49,962 nucleotides of DNA, taken from an uncultured beta proteobacterium (GTDB lineage: Bacteria > Pseudomonadota > Gammaproteobacteria > Burkholderiales > Burkholderiaceae_C). Positions 36,945 to 45,184 of this stretch are shown here, one piece after another (position 1 is the stretch's first letter; each line of letters starts with the position of its first letter). The notes under the pieces are model-generated. The model made no database searches. It was not told the DNA's origin and saw nothing but the letters and a program-made list of their open reading frames with translations. The stretch is from assembly GCA_903873485.1 (NCBI GenBank), contig CAIQOO010000019.1, positions 1-49,962 on the forward strand. The letters run 5' to 3'. A program made the translations under genes and the position numbers.

Positions 36945-37020
36945 GTTGCGCCGATTTGATCGCTTGTTACTTGTCACGGTTGCGCCGATTTGATCGCTTG
37001 TTACTTGTCACGGTTGCGCC
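36945..37020. repeat. 34-base tandem repeat between ppsA and ppsR
   Basis: Two identical 34-base units (36945-36978 and 36979-37012, starting GTTGCGCCGATTTGATCGCT) plus eight bases of a third. It lies in the divergent promoter region. Confidence 0.97.
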
Positions 37021-37144
37021 AAAACTGCGCCTGAATTTGACCTGATAATCACGATTGTAGGCTTTGAGATGCTGGCAAATTGGCCAGAAGCGCACCCGGC
37101 AACAGGCCAACTGCAAGCCATTTTGAGTTCAAATAAAAGTCATC

Positions 37145-37972
37145 ATGCCCAACCGCACTGTTTTTTTTGTTTCAGATGGCACCGGCATCACCGCCGAAAC
37201 CTTTGGCAATGCCATCCTGGCCCAGTTCGAGGTTCATCTGCAAAGAGTCCGGTTGCCATTTACCGACAGCATCGACAAAGCGCATCAGGCGGTGCGCCAG
37301 ATCAACCGCGCGACGCTGATCGACAACAAACCACCAATTGTGTTTGCCACGCTGGCCAACGACGAGGTTTTGAAAGTCATCTCGGCAGTTGACCACTGCA
37401 TCCTGATGGATCTGTTGGGCACTTTTGTCCCTCTGCTAGAACAAGAGCTCGGCCTCAAAATCCGCCTTCCTGCTGGCCGGTTCATCGATGCCGGCAAGCG
37501 TCAAGAATACCAGTCACGCATGGCGGCCATCCATTTTTCGCTGGAACACGACGATGGTCAGTCGCATCGCGATCTGGATGCATCCGATGTGATTCTGGTG
37601 GGGGTCAGCCGCAGTGGAAAAACACCCACCGCGCTTTATCTGGCCATGCAGTACGGGCTAAAGGCATCGAATTACCCGCTCATTCCAGAGGATTTTGAAC
37701 GTCAGGATTTGCCCTTGGTGCTCAGGGATCAACACAAAAAACTGTTCGGACTGACCATCCTGCCCGAGCGGCTCAGTGAAGTCCGCAACGAACGGCGACC
37801 CAACTCCAAATATGCTTCGCTGGTCAACTGCCAATACGAAGTGAAGGCGGCCGAAGCCATGATGCGGCGCTACGGGATTCGCTGGCTCTCCACCACCACC
37901 GTGTCGATTGAAGTGATCGCCACCACCATCTTGCAGCAAATGTGCCCTGACCGGCTCAGCTATCACGGTTGA
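37145..37972 (+). CDS. ppsR: PEP synthase regulatory protein (kinase/pyrophosphorylase)
   Basis: A 275-residue bifunctional enzyme that inactivates PEP synthase by ADP-dependent phosphorylation of a Thr next to the catalytic His and reactivates it with phosphate. It begins RTVFFVSDGTGITAETFGNA and carries the P-loop GVSRSGKTPTALYLAMQYG near 156 and the KASNYPLIPEDFE block after it. Length matches the DUF299 family. It faces ppsA, its target, a standard arrangement in Burkholderiales, with the 34-base repeats between them. Confidence 0.95.
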   Translation: MPNRTVFFVSDGTGITAETFGNAILAQFEVHLQRVRLPFTDSIDKAHQAVRQINRATLIDNKPPIVFATLANDEVLKVISAVDHCILMDLLGTFVPLLEQELGLKIRLPAGRFIDAGKRQEYQSRMAAIHFSLEHDDGQSHRDLDASDVILVGVSRSGKTPTALYLAMQYGLKASNYPLIPEDFERQDLPLVLRDQHKKLFGLTILPERLSEVRNERRPNSKYASLVNCQYEVKAAEAMMRRYGIRWLSTTTVSIEVIATTILQQMCPDRLSYHG

Positions 37973-38129
37973 AATTGAGCGCTTTTCTGCTGATGCAAGT
38001 TTGGCTTGTGAGCGCTTGCTGTCGAAAACGAAATAAAAATTGGAGGGCGCATGTCTGCCATTGAACGACACCCACATTTTGCAAGTGATAGAGTGCCAGC
38101 CTGGCGGCCAGCTTTTAACAGTCTTTTAT

Positions 38130-38175
38130 GCCTCCAGCCCTTATCCAGCAAGCGCTGGCAGCTATATAAAAAGAA
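38130..38175 (+). repeat. Interspersed repeat, copy D
   Basis: GCCTCCAGCCCTTATCCAGC then AAGCGCTGGCAGCTAT, between the convergent ppsR and gabD genes. The rest of the 214-base gap shows no gene or clear terminator. Confidence 0.9.
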
Positions 38176-38186
38176 GCTATTCAGGG

Positions 38187-39665
38187 CTATTTCAAAATAT
38201 CGCCAATGCACAGATACTTGATTTCCACATAGTCGTCGATGCCGTGGTGCGAGCCTTCGCGGCCTAATCCGGACTGCTTGACGCCGCCAAACGGCACATG
38301 TTCGGTGGCCAGAATGCCGACGTTGACGCCGACCATGCCGTATTCCAGCGCTTCGCTGACACGCCAGATGCGGCCCATGTCGCGGCTGTAAAAGTAGCTG
38401 GCCAGGCCAAATTCGGTGTTGTTGGCGGCATCAATGGCCTCTTGCTCGGTGTTGAACCTGAACACCGGGGCGAACGGCCCAAAGGTTTCCTCTTTGGCGC
38501 ACAGCATCTCAGCCGTGGCATCGGCTACCACCGTCGGCTCGAAAAACTGGCCCGGCAGGCGCTTGCCGCCAACCAGCAGGCGGGCACCCTTGGCCAGCGC
38601 ATCTTGCACATGACGTTCTACTTTTTGCAATGCGGCCTCTTCAATCAGCGGACCCTGATTGACACCCTCGTCAAAACCGTTGCCAACCTTGGCAGTGCCG
38701 ACTTTGGCGGCAAATTTGGCAACAAACTCGTCATACACCCCGGCTTGCACATACAGGCGGTTCGAGCAGACACAGGTTTGCCCGGCATTGCGGTATTTGC
38801 TGGCAAAAGCGCCTTCAACCGCGCTGTCGATGTCGGCATCGTCAAACACGATGAACGGCGCGTTGCCACCGAGTTCGAGCGACATTTTTTTGACCGTGGG
38901 GGCCGATTGCGCCATCAAAATGCGGCCCACTTCGGTCGAGCCGGTAAAGCTGATGTGGCGCACCACGCTGCTTTCGCACAGCACTTTGCCCACGGCAATC
39001 GAGTTGTCGGCATCGGCAGTGAGCATGTTCAGCACCCCCGCCGGAATGCCGGCGCGAATTGCCAGCTCGGCCGCTGCCAGGGCGGTCAGCGGGGTCAGCT
39101 CGGCCGGTTTGATGATCACCGTGCAGCCGGCCGCCAGCGCCGGGGCCACCTTGCGGGTGATCATGGCAATAGGAAAGTTCCACGGCGTGATGGCGGCACA
39201 GACACCGATCGGCTGGCGCAACACCAGCAGGCGGCGGTTGTTGTCAAACTGGGGCAGGGTTTCGCCGTTGATGCGCTTGGCTTCTTCGGCAAACCATTCG
39301 ACAAAGCTGGCACCGTAAGCCACTTCACCTTTGGCCTCGGCCAGCGGCTTGCCCTGCTCGGCGGTCATGATGCGGGCGAGATCGTCCTGGTTAGCCATCA
39401 GCAGATCAAACCACTTGCGCAGGATGATGCTGCGCTCCTTGGCGGTCTTGCCGCGCCAGGCCGGCCAGGCAGCGTTGGCGGCGGCGATGGCGGCATCTGC
39501 ATCAACCGGGCCGAGGTTGGCAACATCGGCCAGGTGCGCACCGGTGGCCGGGTCGGTAACGGCAAAGCGGCTGCTGCCAGCAACCCACAAGCCGTTGATG
39601 AGCGCATCGGTTTTGAGCAAACTGGGGTCTTTGAGCAGGGCAAGAGGGGATACAGAGGGCGACAT
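38187..39665 (-). CDS. gabD: Succinate-semialdehyde dehydrogenase
   Basis: A 492-residue aldehyde dehydrogenase, the last step from GABA to succinate. Motifs: ITPWNFPIAMITRKVAPALA near 160, FTGSTEVGRILM near 237, the catalytic Glu in MSLELGGNAPFIVFDDADID near 260, and catalytic Cys in NAGQTCVCSNRLYV near 292. The NAD(P) choice is not certain; GabD-type N-terminal pattern suggests NADP. Start at 39665 has a perfect CAGGAG; a longer frame to 39725 runs into the inverted-repeat element. It is separated from the ureohydrolase gene by that element and repeat copy E, which may cut it from the transporter operon. Confidence 0.95.
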   Translation of the reverse strand: MSPSVSPLALLKDPSLLKTDALINGLWVAGSSRFAVTDPATGAHLADVANLGPVDADAAIAAANAAWPAWRGKTAKERSIILRKWFDLLMANQDDLARIMTAEQGKPLAEAKGEVAYGASFVEWFAEEAKRINGETLPQFDNNRRLLVLRQPIGVCAAITPWNFPIAMITRKVAPALAAGCTVIIKPAELTPLTALAAAELAIRAGIPAGVLNMLTADADNSIAVGKVLCESSVVRHISFTGSTEVGRILMAQSAPTVKKMSLELGGNAPFIVFDDADIDSAVEGAFASKYRNAGQTCVCSNRLYVQAGVYDEFVAKFAAKVGTAKVGNGFDEGVNQGPLIEEAALQKVERHVQDALAKGARLLVGGKRLPGQFFEPTVVADATAEMLCAKEETFGPFAPVFRFNTEQEAIDAANNTEFGLASYFYSRDMGRIWRVSEALEYGMVGVNVGILATEHVPFGGVKQSGLGREGSHHGIDDYVEIKYLCIGDILK

Positions 39666-39702
39666 GAAAACTCCTGAAAATTTATAAGAAATAAGGCTAC
39701 AG

Positions 39703-39830
39703 CCCAATGGCACTGACTTAAGCACAATTGCTTGCCAAATTCTCCCGTTCGCCCTGAGCTTGTCGAAGGGTTCTCGAAGGCTTCGACAAGCTCAGCCCGA
39801 ACGGGAACCTCTTAAGTCAGTGCCATTGGG
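39703..39830. mobile_element. 128-bp nested inverted-repeat element inserted in repeat copy E
   Basis: Outer arms are a perfect 20-base inverted repeat (CCCAATGGCACTGACTTAAG at 39703-39722 and its complement at 39811-39830). Inner arms of ~25 bases (39744-39769 and 39781-39805) pair as well and carry the widespread CTGAGCTTGTCGAAG motif. The sequence GGCTACAGCCC occurs on both sides (39695-39705 and 39829-39839), overlapping the arms and resembling a target duplication in the interspersed repeat. No gene lies inside. Confidence 0.8.
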
Positions 39831-39868
39831 CTACAGCCCTTATACAGCAAGCGCTGGCAGCTACAAAA
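39829..39868 (+). repeat. Interspersed repeat, copy E (split by an insertion)
   Basis: GGCTACAGCCCTTATACAGC then AAGCGCTGGCAGCTAC. Its first 11 bases are also found at 39695, on the far side of the nested inverted repeat. Confidence 0.85.
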
Positions 39869-39871
39869 AAC

Positions 39872-40813
39872 CTAGCGTTTGAGAACCCCAGGCAAGACAC
39901 ACAGCATCTCGAACAGCAGGTTGGCCCCGAGCAGCGCGGTGTTGCCGGATGCATCATAGGGCGGCGATACCTCGACCAGATCCGCGCCCACCATGTTGAG
40001 CTTGCAGCAGCCGCGAATGATCTCCAGCGCCTGCGGCACGCTCAAGCCGCCAATCTCGGGGGTGCCGGTGCCGCCCGCATAAGCCGGGTCGATGCCATCG
40101 ATGTCAAAACTCAGGTAACACGGCGTGTTGCCGATGGTGTCGCGCACCCGCGCCATCAGGGGCACCAGCGACTGGTACCAGACTTCATGCGCGGGCACCA
40201 GAGTAAAACCCTGCTGGCGTGGCCAGTCAAAATCATCTGCCGCATAACCGCTGCCACGCAGGCCGATCTGAAATACCTTGTGGCAATCGAGCAGGTTTTC
40301 TTCCACGGCACGGCGAAACGGCGTGCCGTGGGCGATGCGTTCACCAAACATGTCGGGGTTGACATCGGCGTGCGCATCCACATGCACCAGCGCCACCGGG
40401 CCGTGTTTGGCCGCCACCGCGCGCGAGATCGGCAGCGCAATGGTGTGGTCGCCACCCAGTGTCAGGGGGATGCAGCCGGCTTGCAGCACCGTTTGATAGA
40501 AATTGGTGATGATAGACAGCGATTTTTCAAGCGAATAGGTGTTGATCGGCACGTCGCCCAAGTCGGCGACTTGCAGCGTGTCAAACGGTGCTGCACCGGT
40601 GGCCATGTTGTAGGGGCGGATCAAGGCTGATTCAGCGCGAATCTGGCGTGGTCCAAAGCGCGTGCCAGGCCGGTGCGAGGTGCCGATGTCCAGCGGCACG
40701 CCAATGAAGGCGGCATCCAGCCCGACCGGTGAATCAACCACCGGCAGGCGCATCATGCTGGCAATGCCGCCAAAACGCGGCATGGCATTGCCCGACAACG
40801 GCTGGTTTTTCAT
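39872..40813 (-). CDS. Ureohydrolase, probable guanidinobutyrase (or agmatinase)
   Basis: A 313-residue binuclear-metal (Mn) enzyme of the arginase/agmatinase family that releases urea from a guanidino compound. Metal ligands are in GGDHTIALP near 125, VDAHADVNPD near 150 and SFDIDGIDPAYAGGTGTPEI near 238. Sequence alone does not separate agmatinase from guanidinobutyrase. The operon has a polyamine-type importer plus gabT and gabD but no enzymes to turn putrescine into GABA, so 4-guanidinobutyrate to GABA plus urea is the simpler fit (inference). The ATG at 40813 overlaps the permease stop by four bases. Confidence 0.88.
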   Translation of the reverse strand: MKNQPLSGNAMPRFGGIASMMRLPVVDSPVGLDAAFIGVPLDIGTSHRPGTRFGPRQIRAESALIRPYNMATGAAPFDTLQVADLGDVPINTYSLEKSLSIITNFYQTVLQAGCIPLTLGGDHTIALPISRAVAAKHGPVALVHVDAHADVNPDMFGERIAHGTPFRRAVEENLLDCHKVFQIGLRGSGYAADDFDWPRQQGFTLVPAHEVWYQSLVPLMARVRDTIGNTPCYLSFDIDGIDPAYAGGTGTPEIGGLSVPQALEIIRGCCKLNMVGADLVEVSPPYDASGNTALLGANLLFEMLCVLPGVLKR

Positions 40814-41634
40814 CGCCGCCGCCCGCGCAGCCACTCCAGCCCGAGCATCAGCGTGGTGGTAAAGATGATCAGCAAGGTCGCCACGGCGGCAATCGTCGGA
40901 GTGATGTTCTCGCGAATTCCGGTGAACATCTGGCGCGGCAGCGTCACCTGGGTCGGGCCGGCAATGAACAGGGTTACCACCACCTCGTCAAACGAAGTCG
41001 CAAACGCAAACAGGGCACCCGAGATCACGCCCGGTGCAATGATCGGCAGTGTGATGCGAAAAAAGGTGGCCAGGTGGCCAGCGCCCAGGCTCAGGGACGC
41101 ACGAATCAGGTTTTCGTTAAAGCTTTGCAGTGTCGCCAGCACGGTGGTCAGCACAAACGGCGCGCCCAGTGCGGCATGCACCAGCACCAGGCCGAGGTAA
41201 GTGTCATTGATGCCGATGCGGGCAAAAAACAAATAGGTGCTGACCCCCACCACCACGATCGGCACCACCATGGGTGCGATCAGCAGGCTCATCAACAGGC
41301 CTTTGCCCCAGAAATTGACCCGCGCCAGGCCGACTGCCGCCATGGTGCCCAGGATGGTGGCCAGGATGGTGGCCAGCGGTGCCACGATGAAACTGTTGCG
41401 GGTGGCACGCGCCCAGTCGTCCGAGCCAAACAGGTTGTCATACCACTGCAGCGACCAGCCCGGCATCGGATAAGACAAAAACGAGCTGGAAGAAAACGAC
41501 AGCGGCATGATGACCAGAATCGGCAGCAGCAAAAACAGCAGCACCAGCACGCCAAGGCCGCGCAGAAGATACCAGCCGATCTTGTCGGGCAGCGTGGCGT
41601 AGGCCGGAAATATGGGGCGGGCGGGGAGTGACAT
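40810..41634 (-). CDS. ABC transporter permease, PotC/PotI type
   Basis: A 274-residue inner-membrane permease with about six helices (first at ~20-45, VLVLLFLLLPILVIMPLSF). The cytoplasmic EAA-type loop that contacts the ATPase reads RASLSLGAGHLATFFRITLP near 190. It belongs to the polyamine/opine/osmoprotectant permease group. It couples to the ureohydrolase gene by a four-base overlap and follows the partner permease by 18 bases, so all belong to one operon. Confidence 0.93.
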   Translation of the reverse strand: MSLPARPIFPAYATLPDKIGWYLLRGLGVLVLLFLLLPILVIMPLSFSSSSFLSYPMPGWSLQWYDNLFGSDDWARATRNSFIVAPLATILATILGTMAAVGLARVNFWGKGLLMSLLIAPMVVPIVVVGVSTYLFFARIGINDTYLGLVLVHAALGAPFVLTTVLATLQSFNENLIRASLSLGAGHLATFFRITLPIIAPGVISGALFAFATSFDEVVVTLFIAGPTQVTLPRQMFTGIRENITPTIAAVATLLIIFTTTLMLGLEWLRGRRR

Positions 41635-41652
41635 GGTGTTGGGCCTTGAGCT

Positions 41653-42894
41653 TCAGCCCAGACTGAGTTCAGATTTCACCACCCGGCGATAGACCGCGTA
41701 CAACACCAGCGTGGCGCTCAATAGCACGGCACCCAGCGCACAGGCCATGCCCCAGTTGACATTGACGTTGGTGTACTGGGCGATGTAGTAGCTCAGCATC
41801 TGGTCATCGGCACCGCCGAGCAGCGCTGGCGTGACGTAATAACCAATGCTCAAAATAAACACCAACAGGCCGCCCGCGCCCATGCCGGGATAGGTTTGCG
41901 GCACATAGACCCGGAAAAACGCCGCCAGCGGCGAACTGCCCAGCGACACCGCCGCCCGCAAATAGGTGGCGGGTACCGATTTCATCACGCTGTAGAGCGG
42001 CAAGATCATGAACGGCAGCAAGATATGCACCATGGCAATGATCACGCCCAGCCGGTTAAACAGCAGCGGCAGCGGCTCGCTGATGAAGCCGAGTTCCAGC
42101 AACGAGCGGTTCACCAGCCCGTTGGATTGCAGCAGCACAATCCAGGCGGCCGAGCGCACCAGAATCGAGGTCCAGAACGGCACCAGCACCAGAATCATCA
42201 AAATATTGGCCTGGCGTGGCGACAGCGTTGACAGCCAATAGGCCAGCGGGTAACCCAGCAACAGGCAAAAAAAGGTCACCACGGCACTGATCTGAAAAGT
42301 GCGCAGCAGGATTTTGCCAAACGCGGCCGAGTCGGCATCAACGGTGACGATCTCGCCTTGAATGTTGCGTTTCAGGTCCACCGAACTGAGCAGGTAGTCG
42401 GGAGTCCAGCGCGAGGCGTTTTTGGCAATCGCCTGCCAGTAGCCAAGATCAGCCCAGCGCGGATCGATGTCGAGCATGCGCGCCTTGACTTGCGCCGGGG
42501 TGAGCGCCTGGTCAAACGGCAGCGCGCGGTAGGTGGTCATCACCAGCGAACGGGCACCGCTGATTTCGCTGTTGAGGCGACGCGCCAGGCCACCGGCATC
42601 GCTTTGTTCGGCAATGCCGGAGAGGTCGGCGGCCAGCGCGGCGTAAGCGGCATCGGGCGGGGTGGTGCTGCGGTCCCAGTGGTCGAGCACCTGAACCGTC
42701 CGGCTCAAGGTGCTGGCCACTTCAGGGTTTTCAATGGCGCGGATCAGCAGCGCGCCAATCGGCACAATGAAGGTCGCCAGCAAAAAAATCAGCAACGGCA
42801 GAGTCAAAGAGATGGCAAAGGCTTTCTTGCGACGCTCGGCGCGGTGCAACTGGGCCGCCAGCTTGCCAGCCATCGCCGGGGTCGCAATGCTCAT
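41653..42894 (-). CDS. ABC transporter permease, PotB/PotH type
   Basis: A 413-residue permease, longer than usual (~300) because a ~150-residue extracytoplasmic segment lies between helix 1 (~25-47) and the core. The core shows the partner EAA loop RAAVSLGSSPLAAFFRVYVP near 315 and helices to the C-terminus. This extended form is common in betaproteobacterial putrescine/spermidine-type systems. Start at 42894 is chosen because GGAG lies eight bases upstream; an ATG two codons earlier is too close to it. It follows the binding-protein gene by 22 bases. Confidence 0.93.
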   Translation of the reverse strand: MSIATPAMAGKLAAQLHRAERRKKAFAISLTLPLLIFLLATFIVPIGALLIRAIENPEVASTLSRTVQVLDHWDRSTTPPDAAYAALAADLSGIAEQSDAGGLARRLNSEISGARSLVMTTYRALPFDQALTPAQVKARMLDIDPRWADLGYWQAIAKNASRWTPDYLLSSVDLKRNIQGEIVTVDADSAAFGKILLRTFQISAVVTFFCLLLGYPLAYWLSTLSPRQANILMILVLVPFWTSILVRSAAWIVLLQSNGLVNRSLLELGFISEPLPLLFNRLGVIIAMVHILLPFMILPLYSVMKSVPATYLRAAVSLGSSPLAAFFRVYVPQTYPGMGAGGLLVFILSIGYYVTPALLGGADDQMLSYYIAQYTNVNVNWGMACALGAVLLSATLVLYAVYRRVVKSELSLG

Positions 42895-42916
42895 GGCCAT
42901 CTCTCCGGTTATGGGC

Positions 42917-43948
42917 TTACTGGGCCGCCCAGGCGGCAAAACGCTTCTCCAGCGCTTCGCCCTGATCCGCCCAGAAACTCACGTTGAACTGCAACGCGGT
43001 CTTGGCATTGGCAGGGGCCGTGGGCAACTGGCCCAGCACCTTGGCATCGAGCTTGGCCAGCGCCTTGATATTGGTCGGGCCATACGAGATGTTTTTGGCG
43101 TATTCGGCCTGTGCGTCGGCAGTGCTGGCCATGGCAATGAACTTCAGGGCGGTTTCCTTGTTGGGTGTACCTTTGGGCATGACCCAGTAGTCGAGGTCAT
43201 AAATGCCGCCGGTCCAGGTGATTTTGAGATTTTTGCCTTCGCGCTGGGCGGCATCAATGCGACCGTTGTACGCGGTGGTCATGACCACGTCGCCGGCCAC
43301 CAAAAACTGCGGGGGCTGGGCGCCGGCTTCCCACCACTGGATATTGGGCTTGAGTTCGGTCAGTTTCTTGAAGGCACGATCCGCCCCTTCCTTGGTCATC
43401 AGCACCTTGTACACATCGGCTACCGGCACGCCGTCAGCCATCAGGGCGAATTCGACGTTGTAGCGGGCACCTTTGCGCATGGCGCGCTTGCCGGCGAATT
43501 TCTTCACGTCCCAGAAGTCGGCCCAGGTGGCGGGTGCTGTCTTGAGCTTGTCGGCGTTGTAGGCCATCACGGTGGACCAGACAAAGGTGCCGATGCCGCA
43601 TTCGTGGATGGCGGCCGGGGTGAAGTCAGCCTTGTTGCCGATTTTGCTGTAATCAAGCTTCTCGAACAGGCCTTCGTCGCAGCCACGCGTGACATCGGGC
43701 GACTCGACTTCAACCACGTCCCAGTTGACCTTTTTGGCCTCGACCATGGCCTTGATCTTGGCTTGCTCGCCGTTGTATTCGACACCCACCACCTTGTTGC
43801 CGGTGGCTTTTTCGTAGGGTGCAAAGTAGGCGATTTTTTGGGCGTTGCCATTGGCACCACCAAAGTTGACCACGGTGATCTGGGTTTCTGCCAGGCTGGC
43901 GACAGAGGCAAACGCGGCACAAGCGGCCACGAGAGGTTTGAGTTTCAT
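42917..43948 (-). CDS. ABC transporter periplasmic binding protein, PotD/PotF type
   Basis: A 343-residue exported solute-binding protein with signal peptide MKLKPLVAACAAFASVASLA and cleavage near Ala-Glu at ~21. The mature part has the spermidine/putrescine-binding family pattern (TQITVVNFGGANGNAQKIAY, NWDVVEVESPDVTRGCDEGL, and YDLDYWVMPKGTPNKETALK). Ligand identity is not readable from sequence; a guanidino or amino acid of the GABA pathway fits the neighbours. Start ATG at 43948 has AGGAG seven bases before it. Confidence 0.94.
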   Translation of the reverse strand: MKLKPLVAACAAFASVASLAETQITVVNFGGANGNAQKIAYFAPYEKATGNKVVGVEYNGEQAKIKAMVEAKKVNWDVVEVESPDVTRGCDEGLFEKLDYSKIGNKADFTPAAIHECGIGTFVWSTVMAYNADKLKTAPATWADFWDVKKFAGKRAMRKGARYNVEFALMADGVPVADVYKVLMTKEGADRAFKKLTELKPNIQWWEAGAQPPQFLVAGDVVMTTAYNGRIDAAQREGKNLKITWTGGIYDLDYWVMPKGTPNKETALKFIAMASTADAQAEYAKNISYGPTNIKALAKLDAKVLGQLPTAPANAKTALQFNVSFWADQGEALEKRFAAWAAQ

Positions 43949-43996
43949 CAACAAGCTCCTATTTTTGGGGTGAAGTAAACAAAATTTGCAATCGGA

Positions 43997-45082
43997 TCAA
44001 CGATAGACCCGCAAATGCTCCTGGGGCAGGTGCAGCCAGACCGAGTCGCCCGGCTCGGGCACGGTCTGGCTGGCCAGCGCAATTTTGACGGTGGCCTCGG
44101 CCTGCTGGGCCAACTTGCAGCGCAGGCGCAGGTGGTCGCCAAAATAAATCACGTCATCCACCGTGGCCTGCAGGCAGTTGGCAGCAGGACGATCCACGGC
44201 AAAGTGGGGGTGGATGCGCTCCGGGCGAATGCAGGCCTTGACCGGGTTGCTGCTGGCCGCCTGGTTCACATTGACGCCCGTCAGCATGCTGCCGCAAGGC
44301 AATTGCACCGAGCAAGACTTGCCATTAATCGCCACGACCTGACCATTGAACACCGTGTTGTCGCCGACGAAACCCGCGACAAAGCGGTTGACCGGGGTTT
44401 CGTAGAGCTGCGTCACCCGGTCGATCTGCTGAATCAGCCCGTCGTTGAATACCGCCACCCGGTCGGACATGGTCAAGGCCTCGGACTGGTCGTGGGTGAC
44501 ATAGACAAACGTCAGGCCGAGTTTGCGGTGCAGTTCCTTGAGTTCAATCTGCATGTGTTCGCGCAGTTGCTTGTCGAGTGCCCCGAGTGGTTCGTCCATC
44601 AGCACCAGTTGCGGGTTGAACACCAGCGCCCGCGCCAGCGCCACACGCTGCTGCTGGCCACCGGAGAGCTGACCCGGAAAACGCTCGCCCTTGCCAGCCA
44701 GATGCACCATGTCGAGTGCCTTGTTGACGCGGCTCTCACGCTCGGCTTTTGGAACCTTGCGCACCGTCAGCGGGTAGGCCACGTTGTCGGCAATCGTCAG
44801 ATGCGGAAACAGCGCGTAGTTCTGAAACACCATGCCAAAGTTGCGCTTGTGCGGCGGCGTTTTGGTGATCGGCTTGCCGGCCAGAAAAATCTCGCCCGCA
44901 GTGGGCGACTCAAAGCCGGCCAGCATCATCAGCGTGGTGGTCTTGCCCGAGCCCGAAGGCCCCAGCAGCGACAAGAACTCGCCGCTCTGGATGTCGAGAT
45001 TGAGGTCGCGCACCACCAGGGTGCTGCCGTCATAAGACTTTTGAACACCGGTGAATTTGACAAGTACATCAGTAGCAGACAT
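43997..45082 (-). CDS. ABC transporter ATP-binding protein, PotA/PotG type
   Basis: A 361-residue ATPase for the importer. Walker A GPSGSGKTTTLMMLAG near 42, Q-loop FGMVFQNYALFPHLTIADNV near 82, signature LSGGQQQRVALARALV near 138, Walker B LVLMDEPLGALDKQLREHMQ near 160, H-loop VYVTHDQSEALTMSDRVAVF near 193, and a C-terminal TOBE domain from ~285. It is transcribed first among the transporter genes, 102 bases after gabT. Confidence 0.96.
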   Translation of the reverse strand: MSATDVLVKFTGVQKSYDGSTLVVRDLNLDIQSGEFLSLLGPSGSGKTTTLMMLAGFESPTAGEIFLAGKPITKTPPHKRNFGMVFQNYALFPHLTIADNVAYPLTVRKVPKAERESRVNKALDMVHLAGKGERFPGQLSGGQQQRVALARALVFNPQLVLMDEPLGALDKQLREHMQIELKELHRKLGLTFVYVTHDQSEALTMSDRVAVFNDGLIQQIDRVTQLYETPVNRFVAGFVGDNTVFNGQVVAINGKSCSVQLPCGSMLTGVNVNQAASSNPVKACIRPERIHPHFAVDRPAANCLQATVDDVIYFGDHLRLRCKLAQQAEATVKIALASQTVPEPGDSVWLHLPQEHLRVYR

Positions 45083-45184
45083 GGGTGGGGGTGACCTTTA
45101 TGCATCGATTCTGGCTGAATATAAGCGCAATGCCGCATCAAACCAAGCAAAGAATGTGCCCCGTGCTGATCTATTGGCGGATTT

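Noticed and set aside
36882..36977. N-terminal extension of PEP synthase
   Set aside because: The extra 32 codons run through the tandem repeat, lack conserved sequence, and a good ribosome site precedes the ATG at 36881.
42710..43978. 422-codon open frame opposite the binding-protein gene
   Set aside because: It mirrors the real gene on the other strand, with no recognisable domain; composition fits an antisense shadow.
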